Of a DNA stretch of 64,000 bases, positions 62,528-64,000 are shown one piece after another. A program made the position numbers and the translations under genes. The notes beneath the pieces were generated by a model. That model did not search any database. It saw only the letters and a list, made by a program, of their open reading frames with translations, and was not told the origin of the DNA. The stretch's first letter is position 1; the number at the start of each line of letters is the position of its first letter. Origin of the DNA: Cryptomeria japonica (Eukaryota > Streptophyta > Pinopsida > Cupressales > Cupressaceae). The stretch spans positions 826,488,896 to 826,552,895 of the forward strand of contig NC_081414.1 of assembly GCF_030272615.1 (NCBI RefSeq). The letters run 5' to 3'.

Positions 62528-64000
62528 TAGGTCCTAAGGGGTCATAGGACACCATATGACCCCTTAGGACACAAAATGACACCTAACAACACCTAAGGGG
62601 TCATATGGTGTCCTAAGGGGTAATAGGACACCATATGACCTCTTAGGTTACCATAGGACCCATAACGACACCATATTTTGTCCTAAGTGGTCATAGGACA
62701 CCATATGACCCCCTACGACACCATACGACCCATAACAACACCTAAGGGGTCATATGGTGTCCTATGGCCCCATAGGACACCATATGACCCCTTAGGTGTC
62801 CATATGACCCATAACAACACCATATTATGTCCTAAGGGGTCATATGGTGTCCTAAGGGGTCATAGAACACCATATGACCCCTTAGGACACCATACGACCC
62901 ATACCAACACCATATTGTGTCCTAAGGGGTAAAATGGTGTCCTAAGGGGTCATAAGACACCATATGACCCCTTAGGACACCATACGACCCATAATGACAC
63001 CCTATTGTGTCCTAGGGGGTCATATGGTGTCCTAAGGGGTCATAGGACACCATATGACCCCTTACGACACCATACAACACCTAAGGGGTCATATGGCGTC
63101 CTATGGCCCCATAGGACACCATATGACCCCTTAGGTGTCCATATGATCCATAACAACACCATATTATGTCCTAAGGGGTCATATGGTGTCCTAAGGTGTC
63201 ATATGGTGTCCTATGGCCCCATAGGACACCATATGACCCCTTAGGTGTCCATACGACCCATAACGACACCATATTATGTCCTAAGGGGTCATATGGTGTT
63301 TTAAGGGGTCATAAGACACCATATGACCCCTTAGGACACCATACGACCCATAACGACACCCTATTTTGTCCTAGGGGTCATATGGTGTCCTAAGGGGTCA
63401 TAGGACACCATATGACCCCTTATGACACCATACAACCCATAACGACACCTAAGGGGTCATATGGTGTCCTAAGGGGTCATAGGACACCATATAACCCCTT
63501 AGGACACCATACGACCCATAACAACACCATATTGTGTCCTAAGGGGTCATATGGTGTCCTAAGGGGTCATAAGACACCATATGACCCCTTAGGACACCAT
63601 ACGACCCAAACGACACCATATTGTGTCCTAAGGGGTCATATGGTGTTCTAAGGGGTCATAAGACACCATATGACCCCTTAGGACACCATACGACCCGTAA
63701 TGACACTATATTATGTCCTAAGGGGTCATATGGTGTCCTAAGGGGTCATAAGACACCATATGACCCCTTAGGACACTATACGACCCATAAGGACACCATA
63801 TTGTGTCCTAAGGGGTCATATGGTGTCCTAAGGGGTCAGAGGACACCATATGATCCCTTAGGACACCATACGACCCATAACGACACCGTATTGTGTCCTA
63901 GGGGGTCATATGGTGTCGTAAGGGGTCATAGGACACCATATGACCCCTTACGTCCCATAACGATACCATATTATGTCTTAAGGGGTCATATGGTGTCCTA
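62528..64000. repeat. 90-bp satellite, block B, about 16 monomers, continues past the window
   Basis: Period 90 (89-90 bases between CTTAGGACAC marks at 63498, 63588, 63677, 63767 and 63857). Each monomer contains GGGGTCATATGGTGTCCTA and, eight bases later, its exact reverse complement, plus a second weaker fold. Because 90 is a multiple of three, open frames run through it; they are not genes. Confidence 0.95.

Larger units (their letters stand above)
61071..64000. mobile_element. TIR DNA element B, diverged relative of element A, runs off the window
   Basis: The start TGGTATGTGCACCAAG...CCAAAAGGGGGTCTTAAG lines up with the reverse complement of the right end of element A (GGGTAAGTGCACAAAG...CAAAAAGGGGGTATAAG), and the similarity continues for at least 200 bases (TTTCTAAACTACTAA, GATTAAGGG, AACATAACATAG in the same order). 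The internal plan also matches: AT-rich end, short palindromes, purine- and pyrimidine-rich arms, then the 90-bp satellite. The other end lies beyond 64000, so size and target duplication are unknown. No transposase frame seen. Confidence 0.7.

Noticed and set aside
62687-63651. Open frames with GSYGVLRGHRTPYDPLGHHTT-like repeated peptides
   Set aside because: They are translations of the 90-bp satellite, whose period is a multiple of three; no start context, no codon constraint, and the same DNA folds into inverted repeats.
62528-64000. CRISPR-like regular array
   Set aside because: Monomers are contiguous without unique spacers, in a plant nuclear context; it is a satellite.

Overview
The window looks like nuclear DNA of a seed plant with a very large, repeat-rich genome, most likely a gymnosperm (conifer-like). 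This is an inference from one host gene locus in 64 kb, nested full-size LTR elements, initiator-tRNA-Met primer sites, and a plant family-1 glycosyltransferase. I cannot name the species from sequence alone.

Layout. 0-5 kb: no recognised host gene; a broken long minus-strand reading frame of unknown family (952-4041). 4.8-9.9 kb: a 3'-truncated Copia element (SIRE-like features) on the minus strand. 10.0-30.0 kb: a second minus-strand Copia element whose body was split by two later insertions, a 5.96-kb terminal-inverted-repeat (TIR) element (11879-17838) and a 7.8-kb chromodomain-type Gypsy element (18245-26039). The TIR element carries CT- and GA-rich arms, a 90-bp satellite and, inside the satellite, a piece of yet another LTR element.

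30-48 kb: the only convincing host gene, a two-exon UDP-glycosyltransferase (31692-33638, 479 aa, complete PSPG box). A foldback MITE makes up most of its intron. A tandem duplicate of exon 2 plus the 3' flank follows (36558-47700) and is a pseudogene; a small MITE and then a 7.8-kb LTR element without pol genes were inserted near its 3' end. A dispersed AT-rich repeat surrounds the locus.

48-61 kb: a probable solo giant LTR (49054-52458), AT-rich spacer, a badly eroded Copia gag-protease remnant, and degenerate tandem repeats. 61.07 kb to the window end: a second, diverged member of the TIR family found at 11.9 kb, again with palindromes, purine/pyrimidine arms and the same 90-bp satellite, running off the window.

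The best candidate for something undescribed is this pair of satellite-carrying TIR elements, which may explain how the 90-bp satellite spreads. Next is a hairpin just upstream of the primer site that keeps its stem in four different LTR families although the stem sequence differs in each.
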